Below are positions 34,277 to 42,516 of a stretch of DNA of 64,000 bases, piece after piece. Where the stretch lies: NCBI GenBank assembly GCA_045544955.1, contig JAZPZY010000043.1:1-64000 (forward strand), read 5' to 3'. The position numbers were made by a program, and so were the translations under genes. The stretch is from SIG701 sp045544955 (lineage in GTDB: Bacteria; Bacillota; Clostridia; Oscillospirales; CAG-272). The notes under the pieces were generated by a model, which had not been told where the DNA came from, ran no database searches, and saw nothing but the letters and a program-made list of their open reading frames with translations. Numbering within the stretch: the stretch's first letter is position 1; every line of letters starts with the position of its first letter.

Positions 34277-35041
34277 TTACCCTTCGTAGGCGGTATCCTC
34301 CGTGCCGATCAGCATAAAATCGGCGGGATCGGCGGGCACGCCGTCGATCAGCAGTTCATAATGCAGATGCGGCGCTTCCGCCAGTTCCACAAGGGCACTC
34401 TCCCCCACGCTTCCGATGACGGCACCGGCCTGTACGGCCGCACCGGTGGTGATCTCCGTGGGCAATTCGGGAGCCAGATTTTTATAGATGCTCACTGCAC
34501 CGCCCGGATGGGTGATGCGGATGCATTTGCCCATCATGGGATCCTCCCATACCTCCGTTACCGTGCCATCTGCGGCCGCACGGACAGGGGCACCCAACTC
34601 AGCGGCAACGTCAATGCCGCAGTGGGTACGGTAATCGTCCATGGTCAGAGAATACACGGGAACTTCCGTGCTGTACCCTTTGGCGATCACGCCGGTGATG
34701 GGAGAGATGAAATCGGGCAGCGCGTCTTCCTTTGCATTTACCGTGGCCGTATCACCGTCTGCGGGGGTGAGGGCGTCGGTACTTTCGGCGGCAGTGGTTT
34801 CCGTTTTCAGCGTGGTCTCAGAGGTAACGTCGGGACGGGGCAGGGCCGTTTCCTTTGGGGAGGCAGGTTTTGTTGTCTCTCCCGCGGAGTTAAGCGTCAC
34901 GGGGGGCTTTTCTCCGCCCGGGCGGTTGCCTCCCAAAGAGGTGATCAGAATCATCACCGTGGCAAACACGGCGATGACTGCCAAAGAGAGAATGAGAACA
35001 CGGGTCTGCTTTTTTGCTTCTGTGCTGTTGTTCATATGCAT
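34277..35041 (-). CDS. SpoIIQ-like M23-family membrane protein
   Basis: A 254-aa protein with one N-terminal transmembrane anchor (VLILSLAVIAVFATVMILI), a low-complexity Thr/Glu/Pro region and a C-terminal M23 (LytM) domain. The domain has HCGIDVAAELGAPVRAAADG and PHLHYELL, so the His and Asp zinc ligands of the HxxxD and HxH motifs are present, as in clostridial SpoIIQ. The YSLTMDDYRTHCGID context also resembles SpoIIQ, the forespore half of the SpoIIQ-SpoIIIAH channel, but spoIID and spoIIIAH are not in the window to confirm this. A second in-frame ATG at 35035 is an equally good start. Confidence 0.75.
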   Translation of the reverse strand: MHMNNSTEAKKQTRVLILSLAVIAVFATVMILITSLGGNRPGGEKPPVTLNSAGETTKPASPKETALPRPDVTSETTLKTETTAAESTDALTPADGDTATVNAKEDALPDFISPITGVIAKGYSTEVPVYSLTMDDYRTHCGIDVAAELGAPVRAAADGTVTEVWEDPMMGKCIRITHPGGAVSIYKNLAPELPTEITTGAAVQAGAVIGSVGESALVELAEAPHLHYELLIDGVPADPADFMLIGTEDTAYEG

Positions 35042-35165
35042 GGCCTTTCTCCCCGGTGAAAAGTCCCCCGGGGCGGGATTGGTTTCTTTCTGCAACGCTA
35101 TTTTTGCCCGCTTTCCGCCATTTATACATTTTCGCACAGATTTCACTGTGTTCACGGGAATTGCC

Positions 35166-35194
35166 TTGACTTTTAGAAGAAATTATGGTATAAA
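35166..35194 (+). promoter_or_regulatory. Promoter of the ThyX-like gene
   Basis: TTGACT (35166-35171) and TATAAA (35189-35194) are separated by 17 bp, about 45 bp before the ATG at 35240, which has AAAGGAG upstream. Confidence 0.7.
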
Positions 35195-35239
35195 TAGTTT
35201 AGAAGACCGATTGAATTTCACATCCCGAAAGGAGACAGT

Positions 35240-35869
35240 ATGATTAAACTGGAAAGAACGTCCGTGATGAATCTGGAGAATGCCCTTCGCGGTATGCGGA
35301 ATCCGCTCAACAGCTGGGATAAGTGTGACAGTGCATACAACGAAGACGGGGAATATATCGTTGGGGAAAACGATCTTTCGCTGGGAAGACGGCTTGCCTG
35401 CTCCGGCTCGGACCACCGCAAGTTCCTTAGACAGATTTTCGTCTCCGTGGATATTACCGCACCCCTGTATTGGTGGAAGGAGTTTGACACCTATAAGGTG
35501 GGCACCGTTGCCAATTCCACCAGCACCATGCACAAGATCCACGCAAAGCCCTTCTCCCGGGAGGATTTCAGCTGTGACCGCATGACGGACGAGGCTCTTT
35601 TGTGCCTCGATCAGACCATTGCTTTTCTGGAGAAACGCCGCCTTGCCTTTGTGGAAACGAAGGAGAGGGCACTGTGGGACGATATGATTCAGATTCTGCC
35701 CTCGTCCTATAACCAGATGCGTACCTGCACCATGAATTATGAGAATCTCGTCAATATGTACTATGCCCGCCGCTATCATAAGCTGCCCGAGTGGCATACC
35801 TATTGCGATTGGATCCTGTCGCTGCCTTACGCAGATACGTTCATTAAGGTGAAAGAGGATAAAGAGTAA
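35240..35869 (+). CDS. Possible divergent ThyX-like protein, function uncertain
   Basis: A 209-aa soluble protein. The pattern recalls flavin-dependent thymidylate synthase ThyX: an early helix with RRLACSGSDHRKFLRQ, a VDITAPLYWWKEFDTY segment, and a late LPSSYNQMRTCTMNYENLVNMYYARRYHKLPEW region, which in ThyX would hold the substrate-binding Asn/Arg residues. The canonical RHRxxS motif is not obvious. It could be a ThyX homologue that lost or changed function, or a phage-related relative. It is monocistronic, with its own promoter and terminator. Confidence 0.5.
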   Translation: MIKLERTSVMNLENALRGMRNPLNSWDKCDSAYNEDGEYIVGENDLSLGRRLACSGSDHRKFLRQIFVSVDITAPLYWWKEFDTYKVGTVANSTSTMHKIHAKPFSREDFSCDRMTDEALLCLDQTIAFLEKRRLAFVETKERALWDDMIQILPSSYNQMRTCTMNYENLVNMYYARRYHKLPEWHTYCDWILSLPYADTFIKVKEDKE

Positions 35870-35874
35870 ATACA

Positions 35875-35905
35875 AAACCGCCGGCGAAAGACCGGCGGTT
35901 TTTCT
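35875..35905 (+). terminator. Terminator after the ThyX-like gene
   Basis: AAACCGCCGG (35875-35884) pairs with CCGGCGGTTT (35892-35901) across a 7-nt loop, followed by a T-run. Confidence 0.9.
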
Positions 35906-35925
35906 TTCCGATTGGCGTTCTCCGG

Positions 35926-35954
35926 TTGACTTTTTTCGCATAATGCGGTATAAT
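35926..35954 (+). promoter_or_regulatory. Promoter of the NusG_II-Gx-ApbE operon
   Basis: TTGACT (35926-35931) and a consensus TATAAT (35949-35954) are 17 bp apart, about 38 bp before the ATG at 35993. Confidence 0.8.
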
Positions 35955-35992
35955 AATTTAGATACAGTATTTTGGGGAATCCGGAGGCATGT

Positions 35993-36397
35993 ATGAGAAA
36001 AATGACGCTTGCATGCGGCGTGCGTCCGGGGGATATTGCCGTGATTTTGTTTCTTCTTCTTTTGGCGGCGGTGCTCCTTTTCGCCGGTACTGCTCCCGCA
36101 TCGACGAGGGCACAGTACGTCTCCGTCGTGACGGAGACGGGTACCTTTCAGGTGCCTCTTAACGAGAATCGGGTGATCCCCATTACCTCCGGCAGATGTC
36201 GTCTGACGCTGACCGTGGAAAACGGCACGGCCTGCATTACGGAAAGCGATTGCCCAAGCGGCGTCTGTACCGCATCGGGTGCCATTTCCGTGCCGGGGCA
36301 GAGTATCGTCTGCCTGCCCGCCCGTGTTCTTGTGAAAATCCTGGGAGAGGGAGGAAGTTCGGCATATGCCAAAGATGCAGATGTTATCCTCCCGTGA
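35993..36397 (+). CDS. NusG domain II-containing membrane-anchored protein
   Basis: A 134-aa protein with one N-terminal transmembrane anchor (DIAVILFLLLLAAVLLFAG) and an extracytoplasmic NusG_II domain. The typical Cys pattern is CxxGVC followed by a GxISxPGQSIVCLPxR segment (CPSGVCTASGAISVPGQS, then IVCLPARV). Proteins of this family are encoded with Gx transporters and ApbE in many Firmicutes and Rnf-bearing bacteria, and are thought to help extracytoplasmic flavoprotein or respiratory systems. The ATG was placed by GGAGG 5 nt upstream. Confidence 0.85.
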   Translation: MRKMTLACGVRPGDIAVILFLLLLAAVLLFAGTAPASTRAQYVSVVTETGTFQVPLNENRVIPITSGRCRLTLTVENGTACITESDCPSGVCTASGAISVPGQSIVCLPARVLVKILGEGGSSAYAKDADVILP

Positions 36398-36917
36398 CCG
36401 TACGGTGCGTCTTATGGAGGATGCCGCGCTCCTTTGTGCCGCATTGATGCTTTCCTACGTGGAGGCAGTCTTTCCGCTGACGGCGGTGATCCCGCTGCCC
36501 GGTGCCAAGTGCGGACTTGCCAATCTTTCGGTGATGCTGGCGTACCATAGGCATTCGCTGGCGGATGCGGCGGCAGTATCTTTTGCACGGGTGCTTTTGT
36601 CCGCTATGCTGTTCGGCAGCGTGTCTTCGCTTGCCTTTTCTCTGAGCGGCGCTGTGCTGTCACTTGCGGTGCTGGGGCTTTACCGGGCGGTTTTTGCCCG
36701 GTTTATGAGTTTCATCGGTCTTTCCGTTCTTTCGGCGGCGGCACACAATCTGGGACAGATTCTCTGTGCGGTCGTCTGGATGCATACGCTGTCCGTTTTG
36801 TCCTATCTGCCGGTACTGCTTCTGCTTTCCGTTATTTTCGGAACAGTCAGCGGTGTTCTTATGAATCTTGCGGTGCGGCGTGTACCTTCTGCCGCTGTAC
36901 GGAGGCGTGTGTCATGA
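36366..36917 (+). CDS. Gx transporter family protein (heptaprenyl diphosphate synthase component I type)
   Basis: A 183-aa membrane protein with five or six hydrophobic helices and the family signature SYVEAVFPLTAVIPLPGAKCGLANL near residues 30-54. Despite the name, these are ECF-transporter-S-like membrane proteins and not prenyl synthases. Genes of this family sit between NusG_II and ApbE, and a role in flavin or prenyl precursor supply has been proposed. The start overlaps the NusG_II gene by about 30 nt and the end overlaps apbE by 4 nt, so translation is tightly coupled. Confidence 0.85.
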   Translation: MPKMQMLSSRDRTVRLMEDAALLCAALMLSYVEAVFPLTAVIPLPGAKCGLANLSVMLAYHRHSLADAAAVSFARVLLSAMLFGSVSSLAFSLSGAVLSLAVLGLYRAVFARFMSFIGLSVLSAAAHNLGQILCAVVWMHTLSVLSYLPVLLLLSVIFGTVSGVLMNLAVRRVPSAAVRRRVS

Positions 36918-37963
36918 AACGGTTTGTTTTATCACTGCTTCTTTTGTTTTCCGTTTTGCTTTCCCTGTCCGGTTGCGGACGGACGGCGTACAGCGAAACT
37001 ACGTTTTTCGCTATGGATACGCTGATTACGGTACGCCTTTCCCCCGTGGGAAAGAACGGTGAGACACTTGCCGAAGATTATCTGCGAGACGTGCATACGG
37101 CCTGCCGGAAGATCGTCACCGATCTGGAAAATACGTTGTCCGTAACCGTGCCGGACAGCGATACGGCACGGCTGAACGCATCCGAGACGGGTATTGAGGA
37201 CGCAAGTGCGGCGTTTACCGATCTTTTGACGCGTTCTCTGCAGATCTCTTCGGAAACGGATGGGGCGTTTACGCCTACCCTCCGCCCGGTGAGTGATCTG
37301 TGGAATATCGCCGGCGGCGGATACGTGCCCACGTTTTCGGAGATTGCCGAAATTCTGCCCCGCACGGATATAAGCGGCCTTTCGGTACACGGCTCGTCTG
37401 TGAAAAAAGCGGACGGAAAACTGTCGGTGGATTTCGGCGGTATCGGCAAAGGATACGCCGCCGCCGCACTGATCGATTATCTGAACGAAACGGACGTTTC
37501 CGGCGGTCTCGTTTCCCTTGGGGGCAACGTAGGCCTGTTCGGGGAAAAAGCGGACGGCGTGCCGTACAAGATCGGTATTACCGATCCGAAGAATACGTCT
37601 GCGGTAGCAGGATATTTGCACCTTACGGACGGATTTGTTTCCGTTTCCGGGGATTACGAGCGGTATTTTGAGAAAAACGGCGTCCGGTATCACCATATTC
37701 TTGATCCGGAAACGGGAATGCCCGCCGAAACCGGCCTTTCTTCCGTGGCGGTGATCTCGCCGGACGGTACGCTGGCGGATGCACTTTCCACGGCTCTGTT
37801 CGTGATGGGTGCCGATAAGGCGTTTGCCTTTTATGAAAGCGGTGCGTACGAGTTTGAGGCCGTTTTTATTACGAAAGACGATACGGTTCTTTTGACCGAG
37901 GGCATTGCGGAGCGGTTTGAGCATGCGAATCCTCTGTATACTCCGGTGCAAAAGCAGCCATGA
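36914..37963 (+). CDS. apbE: FAD:protein FMN transferase ApbE (lipoprotein)
   Basis: A 349-aa lipoprotein (lipobox LSGC, Cys21) with an ApbE domain. Key motifs are FFAMDTLITVRL, the DFGGIGKGYAAA block near residue 175, VSLGGNVGLFG, and the C-terminal HHILDPETGMPAE with a TALFVMGADKAFAF segment. The enzyme attaches FMN from FAD to Thr or Ser of extracytoplasmic flavoproteins. It is the third gene of the NusG_II-Gx-ApbE operon. No obvious FMN-bound acceptor is encoded nearby. Confidence 0.93.
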   Translation: MKRFVLSLLLLFSVLLSLSGCGRTAYSETTFFAMDTLITVRLSPVGKNGETLAEDYLRDVHTACRKIVTDLENTLSVTVPDSDTARLNASETGIEDASAAFTDLLTRSLQISSETDGAFTPTLRPVSDLWNIAGGGYVPTFSEIAEILPRTDISGLSVHGSSVKKADGKLSVDFGGIGKGYAAAALIDYLNETDVSGGLVSLGGNVGLFGEKADGVPYKIGITDPKNTSAVAGYLHLTDGFVSVSGDYERYFEKNGVRYHHILDPETGMPAETGLSSVAVISPDGTLADALSTALFVMGADKAFAFYESGAYEFEAVFITKDDTVLLTEGIAERFEHANPLYTPVQKQP

Positions 37964-37982
37964 TATATTTTGGGAGGTTCCG

Positions 37983-39425
37983 TTGAATCCAAATATGAAC
38001 GATTTGCAGATGCGTGCGCCCAGTGAGCTTTCCCCGGAGGAGATCGAGGTGCAGTTCCGCCATGCGGCGGCTGTGGCACAGATTCATGAGAAAGAAGGAC
38101 GGGTAGGGGACAACGCCCCCCTTTGCTTTGTGCAGACCTTTGGCTGTCAGCAGAATGAGGCGGACAGCGAGAGGATCGCCGGCCTTGCGTGCCTTATGGG
38201 GTACAAGCTTACTGACGATCCTGCACGTGCCAGGCTGATCCTTGTGAATACCTGTGCCGTGCGTGAGCACGCCGAGAAAAAAGCGTTGTCCATCATCGGA
38301 CAGTATAAGCATTTGAAGGATGCGGATCCCTCCGTCCTTATCGGTGTAGGCGGCTGTATGGTTACTCAGCAGCACAGGGCGGATCAGCTGAAAAACAGTT
38401 ATCCCTACGTAAGTTTCGTATTTGATACCGGCTCCATTCACACACTGCCGTCTCTTGTGGCAGGCGCACTGGCCGGGCAGAAACGCCGCTTTGTGATCGG
38501 TGAATCTACCGGCATTGCGGAGGGAATTCCCACCGCACGGGCCGTGTCCTATAAAGCGTGGCTGTCCGTTATGTACGGCTGCAATAACTTCTGCACCTAC
38601 TGCATCGTGCCCTATACCCGGGGCAGGGAGAGAAGCCGTACTCCGGCGGCGATCCTTGACGAAGCCTGTCAGCTTATCGCCGGCGGTGCCAAGGATATCA
38701 CCCTGCTCGGGCAGAACGTGAACTCCTACGGCAAGGATCTGACTGACGCGGATTTCCCGTCGCTTCTTCGTTCTATCGCCCGGCTGGAAGGGGATTTCCG
38801 GGTGCGGTTTATGACCAGCCATCCGAAAGATGCATCCGACGCTTTGATTCAGGTCATGGCGGAGGAGGAAAAAATCGTCAAGCATTTTCATCTGCCGGTG
38901 CAGTCCGGCTCGGACGCCGTGCTTGCACGGATGAACCGCCGCTACACTTCGGAAAAGTATCTGGGAATAACCGAACGGCTGAAGGCCGCCATTCCCGATA
39001 TCAGCATTACCTCTGATATTATCGTAGGCTTTCCAGGGGAAACGGAAGAGGATTTTGAGGCGACTATGGAAATGCTTCGCCGGGTGGAATACGATATGAT
39101 CTTCTCCTTCATCTATTCTCCCAGAAAGGGAACGCCGGCGGCCGAAATGCCCGGGCAGATTCCCCATGAAGTGAGTACCGCCCGGTTTGAACGGATGCTG
39201 GTCTTGGCCAACGAGATTTCCCTGAAGAGGAATCAGCGTTTCATCGGCCGTACGGTGCGTGTGCTGGCAGAGGAAGTGAGCCGTAACGATCCCGGAAAGA
39301 TCACGGGACGGGGCGATTCGCCGCGTCCGATCCACTTTTCAGCGGATCCGTCCCTTATCGGACAGTTCGTGAACGTGAAGATCACCGGCGCGGATACGTT
39401 CTCCCTGAACGCAGAACTTGTTTAA
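37983..39425 (+). CDS. miaB: tRNA-2-methylthio-N6-dimethylallyladenosine synthase MiaB
   Basis: A 480-aa radical SAM methylthiotransferase modifying A37 of tRNAs. It has the N-terminal UPF0004 domain (QTFGCQQNEADSERIAG), the radical SAM cluster CNNFCTYC (Cys200, Cys204, Cys207) and a C-terminal TRAM domain. The start is inferred to be TTG, 5 nt after GGGAGG; the next in-frame ATG is four codons later without a well-placed SD. The miaB-ymcA-mutS-mutL order matches Bacillus. Confidence 0.95.
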   Translation: MNPNMNDLQMRAPSELSPEEIEVQFRHAAAVAQIHEKEGRVGDNAPLCFVQTFGCQQNEADSERIAGLACLMGYKLTDDPARARLILVNTCAVREHAEKKALSIIGQYKHLKDADPSVLIGVGGCMVTQQHRADQLKNSYPYVSFVFDTGSIHTLPSLVAGALAGQKRRFVIGESTGIAEGIPTARAVSYKAWLSVMYGCNNFCTYCIVPYTRGRERSRTPAAILDEACQLIAGGAKDITLLGQNVNSYGKDLTDADFPSLLRSIARLEGDFRVRFMTSHPKDASDALIQVMAEEEKIVKHFHLPVQSGSDAVLARMNRRYTSEKYLGITERLKAAIPDISITSDIIVGFPGETEEDFEATMEMLRRVEYDMIFSFIYSPRKGTPAAEMPGQIPHEVSTARFERMLVLANEISLKRNQRFIGRTVRVLAEEVSRNDPGKITGRGDSPRPIHFSADPSLIGQFVNVKITGADTFSLNAELV

Positions 39426-39459
39426 TATTTACTGATATACAGAAAGAAGGATTTTGAAA

Positions 39460-39894
39460 ATGACGGAAATTTTGACACCTGCCATGAAAGAGGCAATCGA
39501 GGCTTTGGCAAAGCTGATTCGTGAGGATAAGCGGTATACCGAGTATACCGCCGCCGCCGAGGCATACAACGGTGACGAGGGAATCATCCGTATGATCACG
39601 GAATATAACGTGCACCAGACTGCCCTTACGGAGGAATACGCAAAGCCGGAGCGTGAGGAAGTGCTGATCCAGTCCATTCAGAAACGGATCGATACGCTGT
39701 ACGAAGCCATCACCACGGCGCCTTCTTACGAGAATTTCGTACGTGCCAAGGAAGAAAGCGACGCAATGCTGAAGGCAGTCAGCGACGAGCTGGATTTCCG
39801 TGTTACCGGAAAGAGGCCCTGTACCCACGACTGTTCTTCCTGCCACGCTGACTGTGCGTCCAAATCCGCGGATCATCATTCCGCTGAGAAATAA
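39460..39894 (+). CDS. ymcA: YlbF/YmcA (Ric)-family protein with Cys-rich tail
   Basis: A 144-aa mostly helical protein of the YlbF/YmcA family (LAKLIREDKRYTEYTAAAEAYNGDEG). In Bacillus, YmcA (RicA) forms the Ric complex with YlbF and YaaT, which binds two iron-sulfur clusters and controls RNase Y activity. The C-terminal CTHDCSSCHADC segment has four cysteines and could contribute to cluster binding. The miaB-ymcA-mutS-mutL order supports YmcA over YlbF, but the family subtype is not certain. ATG was preferred over a TTG two codons earlier. Confidence 0.75.
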   Translation: MTEILTPAMKEAIEALAKLIREDKRYTEYTAAAEAYNGDEGIIRMITEYNVHQTALTEEYAKPEREEVLIQSIQKRIDTLYEAITTAPSYENFVRAKEESDAMLKAVSDELDFRVTGKRPCTHDCSSCHADCASKSADHHSAEK

Positions 39895-39906
39895 CGGAGG
39901 TGTAAC

Positions 39907-42495
39907 ATGGCGCTGTCTCAAATGATGCAGCAGTACATGGACATCAAAAACCAGTATAAGGATTTTATCCTCTTTTACCGTCTCGGTGACTTTTACGAGA
40001 TGTTTTTTGACGACGCCAAACTGGTGTCGTCGGAGCTGGAACTGACCCTCACCGGCCGGGACTGCGGTGAGCCGGAGCGTGCACCCATGTGCGGCGTGCC
40101 CTATCACGCGGCGGAGGAATATATTGGCCGTCTGATCGAAAAAGGCTACAAGGTGGCCGTGTGCGAGCAGATGGAAGATCCGGCGAAGGCAAAAGGCATC
40201 GTTCGCCGGGACGTAGTCCGCATTATCACGCCAGGCACGGTAACGGATAAGCAGCACCTGACCGACAATCAGAACAACTACCTGGCAACCATCTACTACG
40301 ACGGAGAAAGTGCCGGCATCTGTTTTGCAGACGTGTCAACGGCGTACGTGGCGGCCACTTCCTTTACCGGCGGCGACATGCTCGCCAATCTGGAAAATGA
40401 GATCTCCACTTACGCACCCCGGGAGATCCTCATCAATACGCCCTTTGATATTCTGCCCGGTCTCCGTTCCTTTATTGAGGAGCGGATCGGCTGTCTTACC
40501 GACGACGGACATCCGGAATACTTCGTCCGCAGTGAGTGCATTGAGCGGGCAGAGGAGCAGTTCTCCCTGAAAGAGTCTCCGGAAAACCGATACGCTATGA
40601 TCGCCGCCGGTGCGGCAGTAGGCTACATTTCCGCCATGCAGATGACGGACATTGCGTTTCTTTGTGAACTGCATCTTTACCAGTCCGGGCAGTTTCTGGA
40701 TATGGATATTGCCACCAGACGGAACCTGGAACTGCGGGAAACGCTGCTGACGAAGGAACGCCGCGGATCGCTTCTCTGGGTGCTGGACAGAACCAGCACG
40801 TCCATGGGTGCCCGGCTTCTGCGGCAGTTTATCGAGCATCCACTTACCAACATAAATCAGATCATGCGGCGGCAGGGTGCGGTTTCCGAGCTGTACGGCG
40901 ATTTCATGATGCGGGAGGATCTCATTTCTCTCCTCAAAGATCTTCTGGATCTGGAGCGTCTGATCACACGTATCAGTATCGGCACCGCCGGTGCCCGGGA
41001 TCTCAGAGCCATATCCCAGAGCATCAGCACGCTGCCGGAGATCAAGGCACTTCTTACGGACAAGGCACAGTCCGAGGAACTTTCCGCCATTGCGGCTTCC
41101 ATGGATGAGCTTACCGATATTCGTGAAATGATCGACGCCGCCATCGTAGATGAGCCACCGTTCTCCGTCAGAGAGGGCGGCATGATCCGTGACGGTTACA
41201 GCCGGGACGTGGATGCTCTCCGCGAGATCATGGCGGACGGCAAGGGCTGGATCGCCCGTGTGGAAGCGGAGGAACGGGAGAAAACCGGCATCAAGAATCT
41301 CCGCATCAGCTACAACCGGGTGTTCGGCTACTATATCGAGGTAACGAAATCCTTCCAGAATCTGGTGCCGGAGAATTATATCCGCAAGCAGACGCTGGCC
41401 AATGCAGAAAGATACATAACCGACGAGCTGAAAGACACGGAAGCCACCATTCTTGGGGCGGCAGACAAAGTGCAGAATCTGGAGTACGAGTTGTTCGTAC
41501 GCATCCGGGAAGAGGTAGGAAAGGCGGCGGACAGGATCCGTGCCGCCGCGTCTGCCCTTGCACGGATCGACGTGTATACTTCGCTTGCCGTGTGTGCGGC
41601 GGAGAATAACTACGTTTGTCCCGAGGTGGATTACAGTGATGTGATCGATATAAAGGACGGACGGCATCCAGTGGTGGAACGCTTCGTGCGGGATTCGTAC
41701 TTCGTTCCAAACGATGCGTATCTGGATTGCGGCACAAATAGGCTGATGCTGATCACCGGCCCCAATATGGCCGGTAAATCTACCTATATGCGGCAGACGG
41801 CACTGATCATTCTTATGGCACAGATCGGCTCCTTCGTGCCCGCACGCTCCGCACGGATCGGCGTGGTGGACCGGCTGTTCACCCGTGTGGGTGCATCGGA
41901 CGATCTTGCCTCCGGCCAGTCCACGTTTATGCTGGAAATGCGTGAGGTGGCCTACATTCTTGCCCATGCAACCCGCCGCAGCTTCATCATTTACGACGAG
42001 ATCGGACGGGGTACCAGTACCTACGACGGCATGAGCATCGCCCGTGCCGTGGCGGAGTTTACAAACGGTAAAAAGATCGGGGCAAAGACCATGTTTGCCA
42101 CCCATTATCACGAGCTCACCTCCATGGAGGAAGAACTGGACGGCATCGTGAACTACAATATCGCTGCCAAAAAGCGGGGGGCGGACATCATCTTCCTCCG
42201 CAAGATCGTGCGTGGCCCCACGGACGACAGCTACGGTATCGAGGTAGCACGCCTTGCCGGTGTTCCGGATGAGGTGACACGCCGTGCCAAGGAGATCCTG
42301 AAGGAACTGGAATCGGAGGGAAAACGGGAGAAACCCGCTTCCCGTGAGGAGCCCCAGACGCTGGAAAGCATGAATCTTACCTTTGCGGATACGGCCGCAG
42401 AGGAGATCAAGGCGGCTCTCGGCAAACTGGATATCAATACGCTCACGCCTATTGAGGCGATGAATCTGCTCTACGAGTGGAAGAAACTTCTATAA
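39907..42495 (+). CDS. mutS: DNA mismatch repair protein MutS
   Basis: An 862-aa MutS1. The N-terminal mismatch-binding motif is FILFYRLGDFYEMFFDDAK (the Phe-x-Glu reading head). The core and lever domains lead to the ATPase with Walker A GPNMAGKSTYMRQ and the signature SGQSTFMLEM, then DEIGRGTSTYDG. A short C-terminal region ends in a helical dimer/tetramer-type segment. GGAGG precedes the ATG; mutL follows 21 nt downstream. Confidence 0.97.
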   Translation: MALSQMMQQYMDIKNQYKDFILFYRLGDFYEMFFDDAKLVSSELELTLTGRDCGEPERAPMCGVPYHAAEEYIGRLIEKGYKVAVCEQMEDPAKAKGIVRRDVVRIITPGTVTDKQHLTDNQNNYLATIYYDGESAGICFADVSTAYVAATSFTGGDMLANLENEISTYAPREILINTPFDILPGLRSFIEERIGCLTDDGHPEYFVRSECIERAEEQFSLKESPENRYAMIAAGAAVGYISAMQMTDIAFLCELHLYQSGQFLDMDIATRRNLELRETLLTKERRGSLLWVLDRTSTSMGARLLRQFIEHPLTNINQIMRRQGAVSELYGDFMMREDLISLLKDLLDLERLITRISIGTAGARDLRAISQSISTLPEIKALLTDKAQSEELSAIAASMDELTDIREMIDAAIVDEPPFSVREGGMIRDGYSRDVDALREIMADGKGWIARVEAEEREKTGIKNLRISYNRVFGYYIEVTKSFQNLVPENYIRKQTLANAERYITDELKDTEATILGAADKVQNLEYELFVRIREEVGKAADRIRAAASALARIDVYTSLAVCAAENNYVCPEVDYSDVIDIKDGRHPVVERFVRDSYFVPNDAYLDCGTNRLMLITGPNMAGKSTYMRQTALIILMAQIGSFVPARSARIGVVDRLFTRVGASDDLASGQSTFMLEMREVAYILAHATRRSFIIYDEIGRGTSTYDGMSIARAVAEFTNGKKIGAKTMFATHYHELTSMEEELDGIVNYNIAAKKRGADIIFLRKIVRGPTDDSYGIEVARLAGVPDEVTRRAKEILKELESEGKREKPASREEPQTLESMNLTFADTAAEEIKAALGKLDINTLTPIEAMNLLYEWKKLL

Positions 42496-42516
42496 TTTCG
42501 ATAAAAGGAGGACGCA

